A stretch of DNA of 64,000 nt, from NCBI GenBank assembly GCA_036186865.1, contig AP025069.1, forward strand, positions 19,916,122 to 19,980,121, read 5' to 3'. The notes under the pieces are model-generated. The model was given only the letters and a program-made list of their open reading frames with translations, ran no database searches and was not told the origin of the DNA. Shown here in pieces: positions 1 through 10,383 of this stretch; position 1 is the stretch's first letter; every line of letters begins with the position of its first letter. The DNA is from Eustoma russellianum. Its lineage: Eukaryota > Streptophyta > Magnoliopsida > Gentianales > Gentianaceae. A program made the position numbers and the translations under genes.

Positions 1-273
1 GTTTTTGCCAAAGTTATCTTTTATTACCTGATTCATTTACCTTTGGTAAAATTGAATACATGAGTGAAAGAAGTAATCTTTTACAAATACAAAAAAAAGA
101 ATTTTTTTTCGCTAAGAATTATTACAGATCCCAATTGATTCAAGAATTGGATTATTGGAGTTATCGGGTTATTAGTTTAGGATTTTTTATTTTTAACCAT
201 AGGTATTCTTTCGGGAGCAGTATGGGCTAATGAAGCATGGGGATCATATTGAAATTGGGACCTTAAGGAAACT
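1..273 (+). pseudogene. ccsA: Plastid ccsA fragment in nuclear DNA (NUPT), copy 1
   Basis: In plastids, ccsA encodes a membrane protein of the cytochrome c (haem attachment) assembly system. The strand reads like the C-terminal third of CcsA, including the signature run GILSGAVWANEAWGSY followed by WxWDPKET in the second copy. Here it is broken: one extra base in the t-run near 186-190 shifts frame, and the conserved Trp codon is TGA ('tattgaaattggg'). Homology stops at about 273 inside the DPKET motif, and the sequence continues directly into a copia integrase on the opposite strand. The left end lies outside the window. This is a dead nuclear insertion, not a functional gene. The same junction recurs at 41924. 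Confidence 0.9.
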
Positions 274-1141
274 TCTTATGGTTTTAATGGTGTTACTCAT
301 GTGATTTTTCAATCGTTTACTTAAGCTGATGAATTCACTACATGCATCACTTTTCTTTGCAAGAAACATCACTCATGTATAACGAGTATAGTCATCTACT
401 ACCACAAAGGTATAATATTTACCACCCAAACTTTTAGTGCCAACATCCCCATACAAATCCATATGTAGTAATCATAGGGGTTTGGAGGTTGAGATATTTG
501 TTTTGGGCTTAAAGCTTGTTTTCACAAGCTTTGCCTTTTGACAAGTGTCGCATAGGTCTTGGTTTTCAAAACTCATTTTAACTTTTTATTTTCACAAATA
601 AATTTGAAGGTTTTGAAACATACGTGTCTGGTACGTCTATGCCATAGTTGGGTCAAGTCATTCTTGGCAACTAGGCAAGATATATTTTGTGAAACTAAAT
701 CATTGATATTAGGTTTATAAATTTTTTGAACCTCAAAGCTTCAAACAAAACAATATTGTCATTTTTCACAATGCACTTTGTTTTCAAAAACGTAACTTCG
801 TAATTAGAATCACATAATTGACTAACACTTATCAACTGAAATTTTAGCCCACTAACATATAGAACATCACTAACAGAGAAGGAATTGTTACCCATAATAC
901 CATGTCCTTTGATTTGGCCTTTGCTACCTCCAAAGTGGACAACTCCTCCATCTTGCATAGTGAGTCTATGAAACAATCTTTTGTCTCCCGTCATATGGTT
1001 GGAACACCCACTGTCCACAGCCTATTGGACCTTCTTGTCCTTGCTTTCTTCATTTAGTGCTTGGGCCTACAAAAGAACCATATGATATTATCATTTTTGT
1101 TTTGGGTCCTTGAGGGTTAGTCACTTTCAGTACACCCTTTG
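274..1141 (-). pseudogene. Copia element C1, protease to integrase N-terminus (left piece)
   Basis: Minus-strand remnant of a Sirevirus-like Ty1/copia polyprotein. Reading leftwards, 1018-695 holds the retropepsin active-site region (DSGCSNHMTGDK) and the start of the GAG-pre-integrase region, followed by a degraded zinc-finger/integrase start that ends at the ccsA junction near 273. It is collinear with 41925-42793 and differs from it at scattered bases, so it is a diverged paralogue rather than an assembly echo. It is interrupted at 1141 by element G and resumes at 11237 after a perfect ctttg duplication. Confidence 0.85.
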
Positions 1142-1830
1142 TGTAGCGCCCCGACCCGGACAGCGGAATCCGAACCGGTGCACCCGTCGTAGCTTACTGC
1201 GAAGACTACAAGACGTCTCATCTCTCGTGTACACATCATCAGTGACGTACGAAAGTAAAAGCGGAAACATGTATCTAACGAATGTCAACCGTCAACTCGT
1301 ACATCAAGAATACTAAAATCCCAACAAGCTAATCATGATGTTCACCAACTCAAACCTTCAACCAAATGAAATAACTGAAATAAACAACATTTGTCTCGAC
1401 TATTCGCCACTAGTCACTCTAAGCATCCCACTCAGCCCACTCGCCGTCGTCTTCAATGAAAATCATGTCATAGCTAGGCTCATCTGCACAATAAGAGTAG
1501 TACCCTTAGCGAAAACGCTAGCAAGTAACCCACTTATAAGACATACGGGATCAACACATGGCAAGACATGAGTAATAAATAATTCAAGGGACTTGAGGGG
1601 CACATGTCTTGTAATTCTCAAAAGTAGAATTGAATAACGTAGTAAAGCGAGTACAACAATTTGTTCACATTTAGCAATTCGTAGGCAATCAGGTACCACA
1701 CACGTTCATACCACATTGACTCTCGTGATGCATGTCAAAAGATGCACTACACTACACATTCACATATGCATGAACACTTTCTCTTTTTAAAACAATGCAA
1801 TGCATGACATAATGCCCGGTCACTTCATAT

Positions 1831-2063
1831 AACTTTATACCCTGTAACGCGCCCCGGCTTATATTTCCATCCCGGTTTACGTTACAGCCAACTTTATACC
1901 CTGTAATGCACCTCGGCTTATATTTCCATCCCGAGTAGCATTACAGACAACTTTATACCCTGTAACGCGCCCCGGCTTATATTTCCATCCCGGTTTACGT
2001 TACAGTCTTTTGTGCCCTACAATGCGCCCCGGCTTAAATTTCCATCCCGGTTTACATTGCAGG
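1831..2063. repeat. Four-unit ~59-bp tandem array with internal inverted repeats (G 3' LTR)
   Basis: Four units share a core around 'cccggcttatatttccatcc' (variant in unit 4). Each is bracketed by an inverted pair. Units 1 and 3 use TGTAACG...CGTTACA. Unit 2 uses TGTAATGC...GCATTACA. Unit 4, in element sense, uses TGCAATG...CATTGTA, which leaves one G.U-type pair. Both arms change together between units, so the pairing is preserved. Confidence 0.85.
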
Positions 2064-2567
2064 TCACCTTCGCAAATCTGTGCCGAAGCACCTTTCTTTT
2101 CAAATCAATATGCAAATGCACGTGCCATGATGCAAGACTCCTCATTTCATTCTCATTCCACATTCTCGTATGCAATTCACATAAGTAGTTCATGTACACA
2201 TGCGCAAGTACTAGCACACACAAGTTTTCACTAACATACACATCATAACTTAGGCTTCCACCATCACGTCAACCCTTAGTCTTGACTCTAAGGTTCACAA
2301 CCCAAGGCAAATATCCCTAACCATTCCCCATTGAACTCTCAAACACCTTGTACATTCATCTCCTAGCCCATCTAAGTCATTCACGTTGGAACTCGATTCG
2401 AGAACCCATTGAAGTCATCAATATTGATTCACCATCCTAGGTCATGTCCCCAAGACTTAGATAACCTATAATCAGGCCTTAAGAAGTCACTAAGGTCACC
2501 CAAAGCTTCCCGAACGTCCCCTTTTCTTCCTCTATTTTCCACAAAATTTCAGGACATCATCCCCTAT

Positions 2568-2865
2568 ACATCGATCGATCGATGTCCAACTGGGGACATC
2601 GATCTCTCACTTCGATCGATCGATGTCCTTCTGAGGACATCGATCTCTCACTTCGATCGATCGATGTCCTTCTGAGGACATCGATCTCTCAGGCTCAACC
2701 TACATCGATCGATCGATGTCCTTCTGAGGACATCGATCTCTCAGCTCCCTTTACATCGATCGGTCGATGTCCTTCTGAGGACATCGATCTCTCAGCCATC
2801 AACACATCGATCGATCGATGTCCTTCTGAGGACATCGATCTCTGACATCGAACGATCGATGTCAG
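2568..2865. repeat. ATCGATCGAT hairpin tandem array (G 3' LTR)
   Basis: Six full units and one partial unit of about 41-51 bp. Each holds a palindromic tcgatcgatcga core and a strong hairpin whose arms are ATCGATGTCC and GGACATCGAT around the six-base loop ttctga. Unit 1 has a changed loop (aactgg) with the arms intact. The linkers between units vary in length and sequence. Confidence 0.9.
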
Positions 2866-3718
2866 CGTTCCCCAAAACGTTCCTACAGTTTTCTGCAGAC
2901 TCTCAACCCATTCAATCCATTCAATCCTAACCCTGTTATGATCTCATACCTGGCTACAGATTCACCTCTACGCACCACACCAACTCACGATCCAAGCCTA
3001 AAACGCGATTATCCGACTCTCCCAATCCAAAAATCCAATCTTTCCTCTCAACCCATTGCCCACTATGGGATCACACCCAGAAAGGATCCAGGGTAGGGAT
3101 TTACATGTTTTCACATAAACGTCAACAACCACAAATGAATATTCATATATCTTGGCCAAATCTTGAAACGAAAACACATAGATCATAAACGAATTATCAA
3201 AGAACGAATCTACTGCATGGTGATCCAATTTGATATCAAAATAGGCCGTTTTTCTTTCACAAAACGTAGGAACTTATAAACAGATTACTTGCCTTTGATT
3301 ACCCGAAGAAGAAATGAAAGACGAACGAAGATTGAATTGAGGATCTTGAGAGAGTTCTCCTAGGGTTGCTGGAGAAGGAGAGGAATCGCCTGTGAGGGGA
3401 GATGAGCGTCGGTTTTCTCTGCGTAATGGGAAAACTGACGTTCTGTCAGTTTTATATGGAAAGGGGAAAAGTTTGGTGTTTCTAAATTATATCTTATTTT
3501 CCTATTTATCTTAAAGGATAAATCCTAATATTTAATTCTAAAAATTAAATACAAATTAATTTCTAATATTTATCCCTTCATTTAATTATCATTAATCCTA
3601 TCATTTAGTTCGTATTTAGTTATGGTTGACCGTCATTAATCCCTGTTGACTATTATTAACCTCCGTTTAATTCCTTCTTGGCCTTTTGATTAACCTACGG
3701 AGGGTGCGGGGCATAACA

Positions 3719-3731
3719 TTCCACCCCCCTT
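3719..3731 (-). other. Element G polypurine tract
   Basis: Immediately inside the 3' LTR, the minus strand reads AAGGGGGGTGGAA, the expected position and composition for the plus-strand primer. Confidence 0.85.
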
Positions 3732-3763
3732 ACAAAAAGTTTCGTCCTCGAAACTGGCGTACC

Positions 3764-4294
3764 TTATTGGAAGAGGTGTGGATATAACTCCTTCATTTGC
3801 TCTTCAAGCTCCCACGTGGCTTCGCGCTCCGTATGGTTACTCCACTGAACTTTGACATACGGAATGACGCGTCGGCGTAGGACTTGATCTTTTCTGTCCA
3901 CAATCCTCAATGGATGTTCTTCGTAGGTGACGTCCTCTTTCACGTCTAAGGGTTGGGCTTCAAGGACATGGCTCGGATCCGATACGTATTTCCGTAGTTG
4001 CGACACGTGGAATACGTTATGGACTTGTGATAAACTGGGAGGTAAGGCTAGTCGGTATGCCCTTTCACCAACTTTACCAAGAACTTCGTAAGGGCCAATA
4101 TATCTTGGGCTTAACTTGCCCTTCACTCCAAATCTAGCAACTCCCTTAGTTGGTGAAACTCGTAGGTAGGCCTTATCGCCCTCCTCAAAGTCCAACGGTC
4201 GTCTCTTGGTGTCGGCCCAACTTTTACTACGATCTTGCGCCACCTTGAGTTTCTCTCTTATCACCTTGACCTTTGCCACAGTTTGCTCAACCAC
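3764..4294 (-). CDS. Element G polyprotein C-terminus: integrase tail and chromodomain-like region
   Basis: This reading frame of 176 codons continues the integrase after a frame change near 4294. It includes the conserved integrase C-terminal run KLSPRYIGPYEVLGKVG, the LPPSLSQVHNVFHVSQLRKY motif, and a final stretch (IVDRKDQVLRRRVIPYVKVQ then WELEEQMKELYPHLF) that resembles the degenerate chromodomain of chromoviruses, which is thought to guide integration to heterochromatin. It overlaps the upstream frame by 34 bases. The apparent start is not a real initiation site; the segment should be translated as part of the polyprotein. Confidence 0.8.
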   Translation of the reverse strand: MVEQTVAKVKVIREKLKVAQDRSKSWADTKRRPLDFEEGDKAYLRVSPTKGVARFGVKGKLSPRYIGPYEVLGKVGERAYRLALPPSLSQVHNVFHVSQLRKYVSDPSHVLEAQPLDVKEDVTYEEHPLRIVDRKDQVLRRRVIPYVKVQWSNHTEREATWELEEQMKELYPHLFQ

Positions 4295-4300
4295 TCGGGT
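4291..4300 (-). other. Frame change between integrase core and C-terminal tail of element G
   Basis: Upstream translation passes TAPE and then runs to a stop at 4261. The family-like continuation (VEQTVAKVKV) is in the -1 frame starting at the same bases. A one-base deletion explains it most simply. No canonical slippery heptamer is evident, so programmed frameshifting is less likely. Confidence 0.7.
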
Positions 4301-5609
4301 GCGGTGATTGTCCTTTCTCCGACTTCATCCCAACAAACCGGAGATCTGCATTTGCGTCCGTATAGCGCTTCAAATGGCGCCATGCCGATTGCACTGTGAT
4401 AGCTGTTATTATATGAAAACTCCATTAGCTTCAACATGCTATCCCAGTTTCCTTTGAAGTCCAAGGCGCATGCTCTCAGCATGTCTTCCAATGTTTGAAT
4501 GGTCCTTTCGGATTGTCCATCAGTTTGTGGGTGGTATGCCGTACTCATTCTCAACTCCGTACCCATAGCTTTCTGGAATGCTCTCCAGAACTTAGAGGTG
4601 AACTTGGGGTCACGGTCCGATACGATGCTAACTGGGACTCCATGTAGGCTTACAATGTTATCCACATAGATATTAGATAGCCTTTCATACGAAGTACCAT
4701 GAGGCATGGCAATAAAATGAACCGTCTTCGTCAGTCTGTCTACAATTACCCAAACCATTTCGTTTCCATTGCGGGTCTTGGGTAGTCCCATTACGAAGTC
4801 CATCGTCACGTGTTCCCACTTCCATTCTGGAATCTCTAGTGGCTTCATCAAACCACCAGGTCGTTGATGTTCCGCTTTGACTTGTTGGCATACCAAACAT
4901 CTCTCAACATATGCCGCTATCGACCTTTTCATCCCTATCCACCAATAATTTCTTTTGAGGTCCTTATACATCTTAGTACTTCCGGGGTGGATAGAAATTC
5001 TTGAGTTATGCGCCTCTCGAAGTAATTCTATTCGGAGTTCGTCTTTAGCGGGTACGCATAACCGATTCTGGAACCATAGACTCCCATCTTCTCGCAACTG
5101 GAAGTCCTTTACCGGTCTCGAGGATAATTTGTCGCGGATCTCTTCCAGTGTCGGGTCCTCATACTGTGCCTCTTTGATTCTGTCTACCAAGTCTGGGCTG
5201 ATAGACAAAACTGTGAGGACATTTGCCACTGAGTCTACCAATTCAAGATCAAATTCCTCTATCTCTCTTTCTAATGGAGATTGTCTCGCGTGGCTAGACT
5301 TTCTGCTCAACGCATCTGCCACTCTGTTGGCTTTGCCCGGATGGTAGTTGATGGTCAAGTCATAGTCCTTGAGTAACTCTAACCATCTCCTTTGCCTCAT
5401 ATTCAATTCCTTTTGTGAGAATAGGTATTTCAAACTCTTATGATCCGTGAACACGGCACATTTCTCCCCATATAGGTAATGTCTCCAGATCTTGAGAGCG
5501 AATACCACAGCCGCGAGCTCCAAGTCATGCGTCGGATAGTTCTGCTCATATGGTTTCAGTTGTCTTGACGCGTACGATATGACTCGTTCGTTTTGCATCA
5601 AGACACAAC
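4295..5609 (-). CDS. Element G RNase H C-terminal part and integrase
   Basis: Minus-strand continuation of pol after the second intron-like gap. It opens with the end of RNase H (YPTHDLELAAVVFALKIW, then FTDHKSLKY and GKANRVADALSRK). Next comes a complete integrase: HHCC zinc finger (H, H, then CLVC), core Asp in TMDFVMGLP, second Asp in VSDRDPKF, and Glu in DGQSERTIQ. All three D,D,E residues are present. The enzyme would insert the element cDNA into nuclear DNA. The reading frame is open throughout. Confidence 0.9.
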
Positions 5610-5679
5610 CTATAAACAGAGGGTTAGTTTAGGACTTGCATAAGTATATACAATGCATTAATTGTAATGATGTACATAC
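5610..5679 (-). other. Putative 70-bp GT-AG intron inside element G RNase H
   Basis: On the minus strand the donor is G|GTATGT at 5679 and the acceptor TTTATAG ends at 5610. Removing these 70 bp rejoins the RNase H motif SDASKKGLG to the following conserved run in frame. Left unspliced, translation meets a stop at 5624. Confidence 0.8.
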
Positions 5680-7200
5680 CTAGTCCTTTCTTGGACGCGT
5701 CACTATAAATCACGAATCCATCGGTGCCGGAGGGTTGTGCCAACACCGGGGCTGTGGTCAACCTCTTCTTGAGCTCAGTAAAGCTCCGCTCGCATTCGGC
5801 AGTCCATTCGAATTTAGTCTTCTTCTGAGTAAGTCGACTCAATGGTACTGCTATCGTTGAGAATCCCTCAACAAACTTCCTATAGTAGCCTGCCAAGCCT
5901 AGGAAGCTTCTGACTTCGGTCACATTTGTGGGTCTTGGCCATTCAGTGATGGCTTCAATCTTCTTAGGGTCCACAGAGATCCCATCTTCAGAAATCACGT
6001 GACCAAGGAAGGCTACACTTCTTAGCCAAAATTCACACTTGCTGAATTTGGCATAGAGCCTTTGTTGCCTCAGAATTTGCAACACCACTCTTAAATGTTC
6101 AGCATGAGCTTGTTCGTCGGGGGAATAGACCAAGATGTCATCGATGAACACTACTACAAATTGGTCTAACTGTTCTCGGAATACGGTGTTCATCAAATCC
6201 ATGAAAGCTGTTGGGGCATTAGTTAGTCCAAAAGGCATCACTAAGAATTCATAATGCCCGTATCGAGTCCGAAAAGCCGTTTTAGGTACGTCTCCGGCTT
6301 TCACAAGCAGCTGGTGATACCCTTGACGAAGATCGATCTTTGAGAACCAGCGAGCTCCTTTTAGTTGATCAAATAGATCCTCAATTCTTGGTAGGGGATA
6401 TTTATTCTTAATGGTGATCTTGTTCAACTCCCGATAGTCGATGCATAACCTCATGCTGCCATCCTTCTTCTTTACGAATAGAACCGGAGCTCCCCAAGGT
6501 GATACGCTGGGGCGTATCAATTTCTTGTCCAACAACTCTTGTAGTTGCCCCTTTAACTCCTTGAGTTCAGCCGGAGCCATTCGGTAAGGTGTCTTGGATA
6601 TGGGCTCGGCTCCAGGGATCAAGTTGATCTCAAACTCCACTTCTCTCGTTGGTGGTACTCCCGGTAGGTCGTCTGGAAATACATCCTTGAACTCGTTGAT
6701 CACCGGAATTTGGTCCATGGAGGGAACCTCCTGCTTCATGTCTAAAGCATATACCATAAACCCCTCTGCTCCTTTCTGTAAAGCCTTAAAGGCCTTAATC
6801 GCCGTCATGTATATCTTCTTTGGGGCTTTGGTTATCTTGGTATTCCCTTGCACCGTGACATTATTCATCTCAGGGTCCTTGAGGGTCACTTGTTTGAGCT
6901 TACAATCGATATTGGCATGATTCTTGGTCAGCCAATCCATGCCCAATATTACATCGAAGTCCTTCAATGGGATTGGGACTAAGGTCACTGAGAATAGTTT
7001 TCCCTCTAATTCCAAGTCACAATCTTTGTACTGGTGGTGAGAAACCAGTACTTGTTCGCCTGCTGCCTGCACCCTAAATGGGTTCTCAAGCCATTCGGGT
7101 AAACAGTCGAGCCCTTTGGCGAATCGCTTAGAGATGAAGGAGTGGCTAGCTCCACTATCAAATAACACGTTGGCAGGTACTTTATTAACTAGGAGCACAC
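5680..7200 (-). CDS. Element G protease, reverse transcriptase and start of RNase H
   Basis: Open frame between the two intron-like gaps. The retropepsin active site VLFDSGASHSFIS lies near the start. The RT follows, with the conserved SPWGAPVLFVKKKDGSMR and RQGYHQLLVK regions and the catalytic FIDDILVYS box. FLGHVISEDGISVDP and the start of RNase H (YSDASKKGLG) come next. No stop or missing catalytic residue is visible. It reverse-transcribes the element RNA in virus-like particles. Translation must enter from gag through splicing of the 7201-7307 intron, because there is no good internal start. Confidence 0.9.
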
Positions 7201-7307
7201 CTAGACATGAAAGGGTAGCACATAAAGACTTCACATAAAACACATTTGTTCATCAACTTAGAAACTAAAATTCAACTTAAGCTACTATTGTTGAACTTAA
7301 GTCGTAC
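7201..7307 (-). other. Putative 107-bp GT-AG intron between gag and protease of element G
   Basis: On the minus strand the donor is CAG|GTACG at 7307 and the acceptor ATGTCTAG ends at 7201. Unspliced, gag ends at a stop at about 7297. Spliced, gag runs in frame (VVTG then LLVNKVPANV) into the protease, matching the usual gag-PR linker of this family. Confidence 0.8.
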
Positions 7308-8385
7308 CTGTCACAACATTAGCGTCCTCCTGGACTTCTGCGTCTGTCATGGCATGGACTCTTGCATTGGGCCTGCCTCTCTGCTGCGGAGCCGGTCCTG
7401 CTCCTGCTTGTGGCTTAGGATTCCATTCTGGGCAGTCCTTGATCCTATGACCTGGCTTCCCACATCTGAAGCACGCGCCTGTTATTTTCCAACATTCGCC
7501 CACGTGTCTCTTATGGCAGTGTGGGCATTCTGCAGGTGCTTGCTGACCAGGTTGGTTTAGTTGCGGTGTCCTTTGCACTGGTCCGGCCTGCCCTTTTCTG
7601 GGAATCTTGACCCAACGTCCGGGTCTACTACCACCTTGTTCCACTCTTGGCCTCTTGCTCGTCTCCTCTCGGGCCTCTCTCGACTGTGACCTACGCATGT
7701 CACTCTCAACACGATAACAGGCATCTAGCATCTCCTCAAAAGTTTTCAAGCTTGACCCCGCTATTGCAGTCCGTATACGGGGGTTCAGTCCTTCCTCAAA
7801 TTTTAGCATTTTCATTCTGTTGTTTTCCAGTACCAAGGGTGTGAACTTACCCAAGGCATGAAACCGATCTGCGTAATCAGAGACAGTCATTCTCCCTTGC
7901 TCAAATCTGTCAAACTGCCTCATCTTTTCTAGAACTGCGGTCTCCGGCACATAATAGTCCTTGTAGGCTTTCACAAACTGACTCCACTGGATGGGAGGTG
8001 TCATCTTGGGTAGAATGCCGTTCCACCAGGCATTCGCTCTGCCATTCAGAAAAGGTGTGGCCACATCCACTTTGTGTTCTTCAGGCACTTGCACTAGCCT
8101 GAAACATTTTTCTACCTCGTCGAGCCAAAACCCAGCTACCTCTGGGTCAGTGGTCCCTTCGAAATTAGGGGCATGCATCTTCCGCATCTCCCCAATGTAA
8201 TACCTGATGCCGTGCTGAGGCGGTGGAGGCTGTGGTTGCGGTTGCTGTTGCTGTTGAGCAACCCCTTGTGCTATCACCGTGATAGCATCAATCAGTGCTT
8301 GGGGTACTAAGACTGGAGGTGGTGGTGGTGGAGGGTCATTGTTTCCATTGCCACCATTTCCTTGATTATCACGTCTAGGAGGCAT
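7308..8385 (-). CDS. Element G Gag (capsid/nucleocapsid)
   Basis: Gag packages the element RNA into cytoplasmic particles. I start at the Met at 8385 (MPPRRDNQGN), which is the usual start for this family; an upstream in-frame Met at 8499 lies close to the PBS and is less likely. Features in order are a Pro-rich and Gln/Pro-rich N-terminus, the retrotransposon Gag capsid region (WWNGILPKMTPPIQWSQF, FEEGLNPRIR), a basic linker, and a nucleocapsid with CPHCHKRHVGEC and a classical CCHC knuckle CFRCGKPGHRIKDC. The frame is open and leads into the intron at 7307. Confidence 0.9.
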
Positions 8386-8640
8386 TTTCTGCAAGTTCAA
8401 GCTTATTAGTACTTGGGCGGTACCAAAACATGTACTTGGGTCCATAATGTGTACAAAGCGGAATTTATAAATGAAAATAACTACATTTATTGATTTCACT
8501 TAATCGCGCTCGTACACACACCCATCCCAATCAAACTTAAATCTAAGATTGCATACTTAGACTAATAGATCAACTTATGGTGAAGATCATAACTTAAGAC
8601 TCTACGTGTCATAACCTAGGTCTCCGAGGTAGACCTGAAG

Positions 8641-8657
8641 CCTAGGCTCTGATACCA
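8641..8657 (-). other. Element G primer binding site (initiator tRNA-Met)
   Basis: The minus strand reads tggtatcagagcctagg two bases from the LTR, matching the 3' end of plant initiator tRNA-Met. Confidence 0.9.
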
Positions 8658-9348
8658 CCTGTAGCGCCCCGACCCGGACAGCGGAATCCGAACCGGTGCA
8701 CCCGTCGTAGCTTACTGCGAAGACTACAAGACGTCTCATCTCTCGTGTACACATCATCAGTGACGTACGAAAGTAAAAGCGGAAACATGTATCTAACGAA
8801 TGTCAACCGTCAACTCGTACATCAAGAATACTAAAATCCCAACAAGCTAATCATGATGTTCACCAACTCAAACCTTCAACCAAATGAAATAACTGAAATA
8901 AACAACATTTGTCTCGACTATTCGCCACTAGTCACTCTAAGCATCCCACTCAGCCCACTCGCCGTCGTCTTCAATGAAAATCATGTCATAGCTAGGCTCA
9001 TCTGCACAATAAGAGTAGTACCCTTAGCGAAAACGCTAGCAAGTAACCCACTTATAAGACATACGGGATCAACACATGGCAAGACATGAGTAATAAATAA
9101 TTCAAGGGACTTGAGGGGCACATGTCTTGTAATTCTCAAAAGTAGAATTGAATAACGTAGTAAAGCGAGTACAACAATTTGTTCACATTTAGCAATTCGT
9201 AGGCAATCAGGTACCACACACGTTCATACCACATTGACTCTCGTGATGCATGTCAAAAGATGCACTACACTACACATTCACATATGCATGAACACTTTCT
9301 CTTTTTAAAACAATGCAATGCATGACATAATGCCCGGTCACTTCATAT

Positions 9349-9581
9349 AACTTTATACCCTGTAACGCGCCCCGGCTTATATTTCCATCCCGGTTTACGT
9401 TACAGCCAACTTTATACCCTGTAATGCACCTCGGCTTATATTTCCATCCCGAGTAGCATTACAGACAACTTTATACCCTGTAACGCGCCCCGGCTTATAT
9501 TTCCATCCCGGTTTACGTTACAGTCTTTTGTGCCCTACAATGCGCCCCGGCTTAAATTTCCATCCCGGTTTACATTGCAGG
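9349..9581. repeat. Covarying ~59-bp tandem array (G 5' LTR copy)
   Basis: Same four units and inverted arms as at 1831-2063. Confidence 0.85.
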
Positions 9582-10085
9582 TCACCTTCGCAAATCTGTG
9601 CCGAAGCACCTTTCTTTTCAAATCAATATGCAAATGCACGTGCCATGATGCAAGACTCCTCATTTCATTCTCATTCCACATTCTCGTATGCAATTCACAT
9701 AAGTAGTTCATGTACACATGCGCAAGTACTAGCACACACAAGTTTTCACTAACATACACATCATAACTTAGGCTTCCACCATCACGTCAACCCTTAGTCT
9801 TGACTCTAAGGTTCACAACCCAAGGCAAATATCCCTAACCATTCCCCATTGAACTCTCAAACACCTTGTACATTCATCTCCTAGCCCATCTAAGTCATTC
9901 ACGTTGGAACTCGATTCGAGAACCCATTGAAGTCATCAATATTGATTCACCATCCTAGGTCATGTCCCCAAGACTTAGATAACCTATAATCAGGCCTTAA
10001 GAAGTCACTAAGGTCACCCAAAGCTTCCCGAACGTCCCCTTTTCTTCCTCTATTTTCCACAAAATTTCAGGACATCATCCCCTAT

Positions 10086-10383
10086 ACATCGATCGATCGA
10101 TGTCCAACTGGGGACATCGATCTCTCACTTCGATCGATCGATGTCCTTCTGAGGACATCGATCTCTCACTTCGATCGATCGATGTCCTTCTGAGGACATC
10201 GATCTCTCAGGCTCAACCTACATCGATCGATCGATGTCCTTCTGAGGACATCGATCTCTCAGCTCCCTTTACATCGATCGGTCGATGTCCTTCTGAGGAC
10301 ATCGATCTCTCAGCCATCAACACATCGATCGATCGATGTCCTTCTGAGGACATCGATCTCTGACATCGAACGATCGATGTCAG
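10086..10383. repeat. ATCGATCGAT hairpin tandem array (G 5' LTR copy)
   Basis: Same six-plus-one units as at 2568-2865, so the element carries at least twelve such hairpins. Confidence 0.9.

Larger units (their letters stand above)
1142..3718 (-). repeat. Element G 3' LTR
   Basis: In element sense the LTR begins TGTTATGCCCC and ends GGGGCGCTACA (TG...CA). It carries two internal tandem arrays (1831-2063 and 2568-2865). The short ORFs inside it appear identically in the other LTR, match no family I know, and are not annotated as genes. Confidence 0.95.

Noticed and set aside
1335..2241. Short ORFs on both strands in the G LTR, repeated at 8853-9759
   Set aside because: They recur because the LTR is duplicated, overlap each other on opposite strands, match no family and contain the tandem array.
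2568..2865. CRISPR-like repeat-spacer pattern
   Set aside because: Plant LTR context, palindromic tandem units with similar linkers, duplicated exactly in the other LTR, no cas genes.
6594..6920. Plus-strand ORFs antisense to G pol and to other pol genes
   Set aside because: Mirror frames of conserved retrotransposon coding; no independent support.
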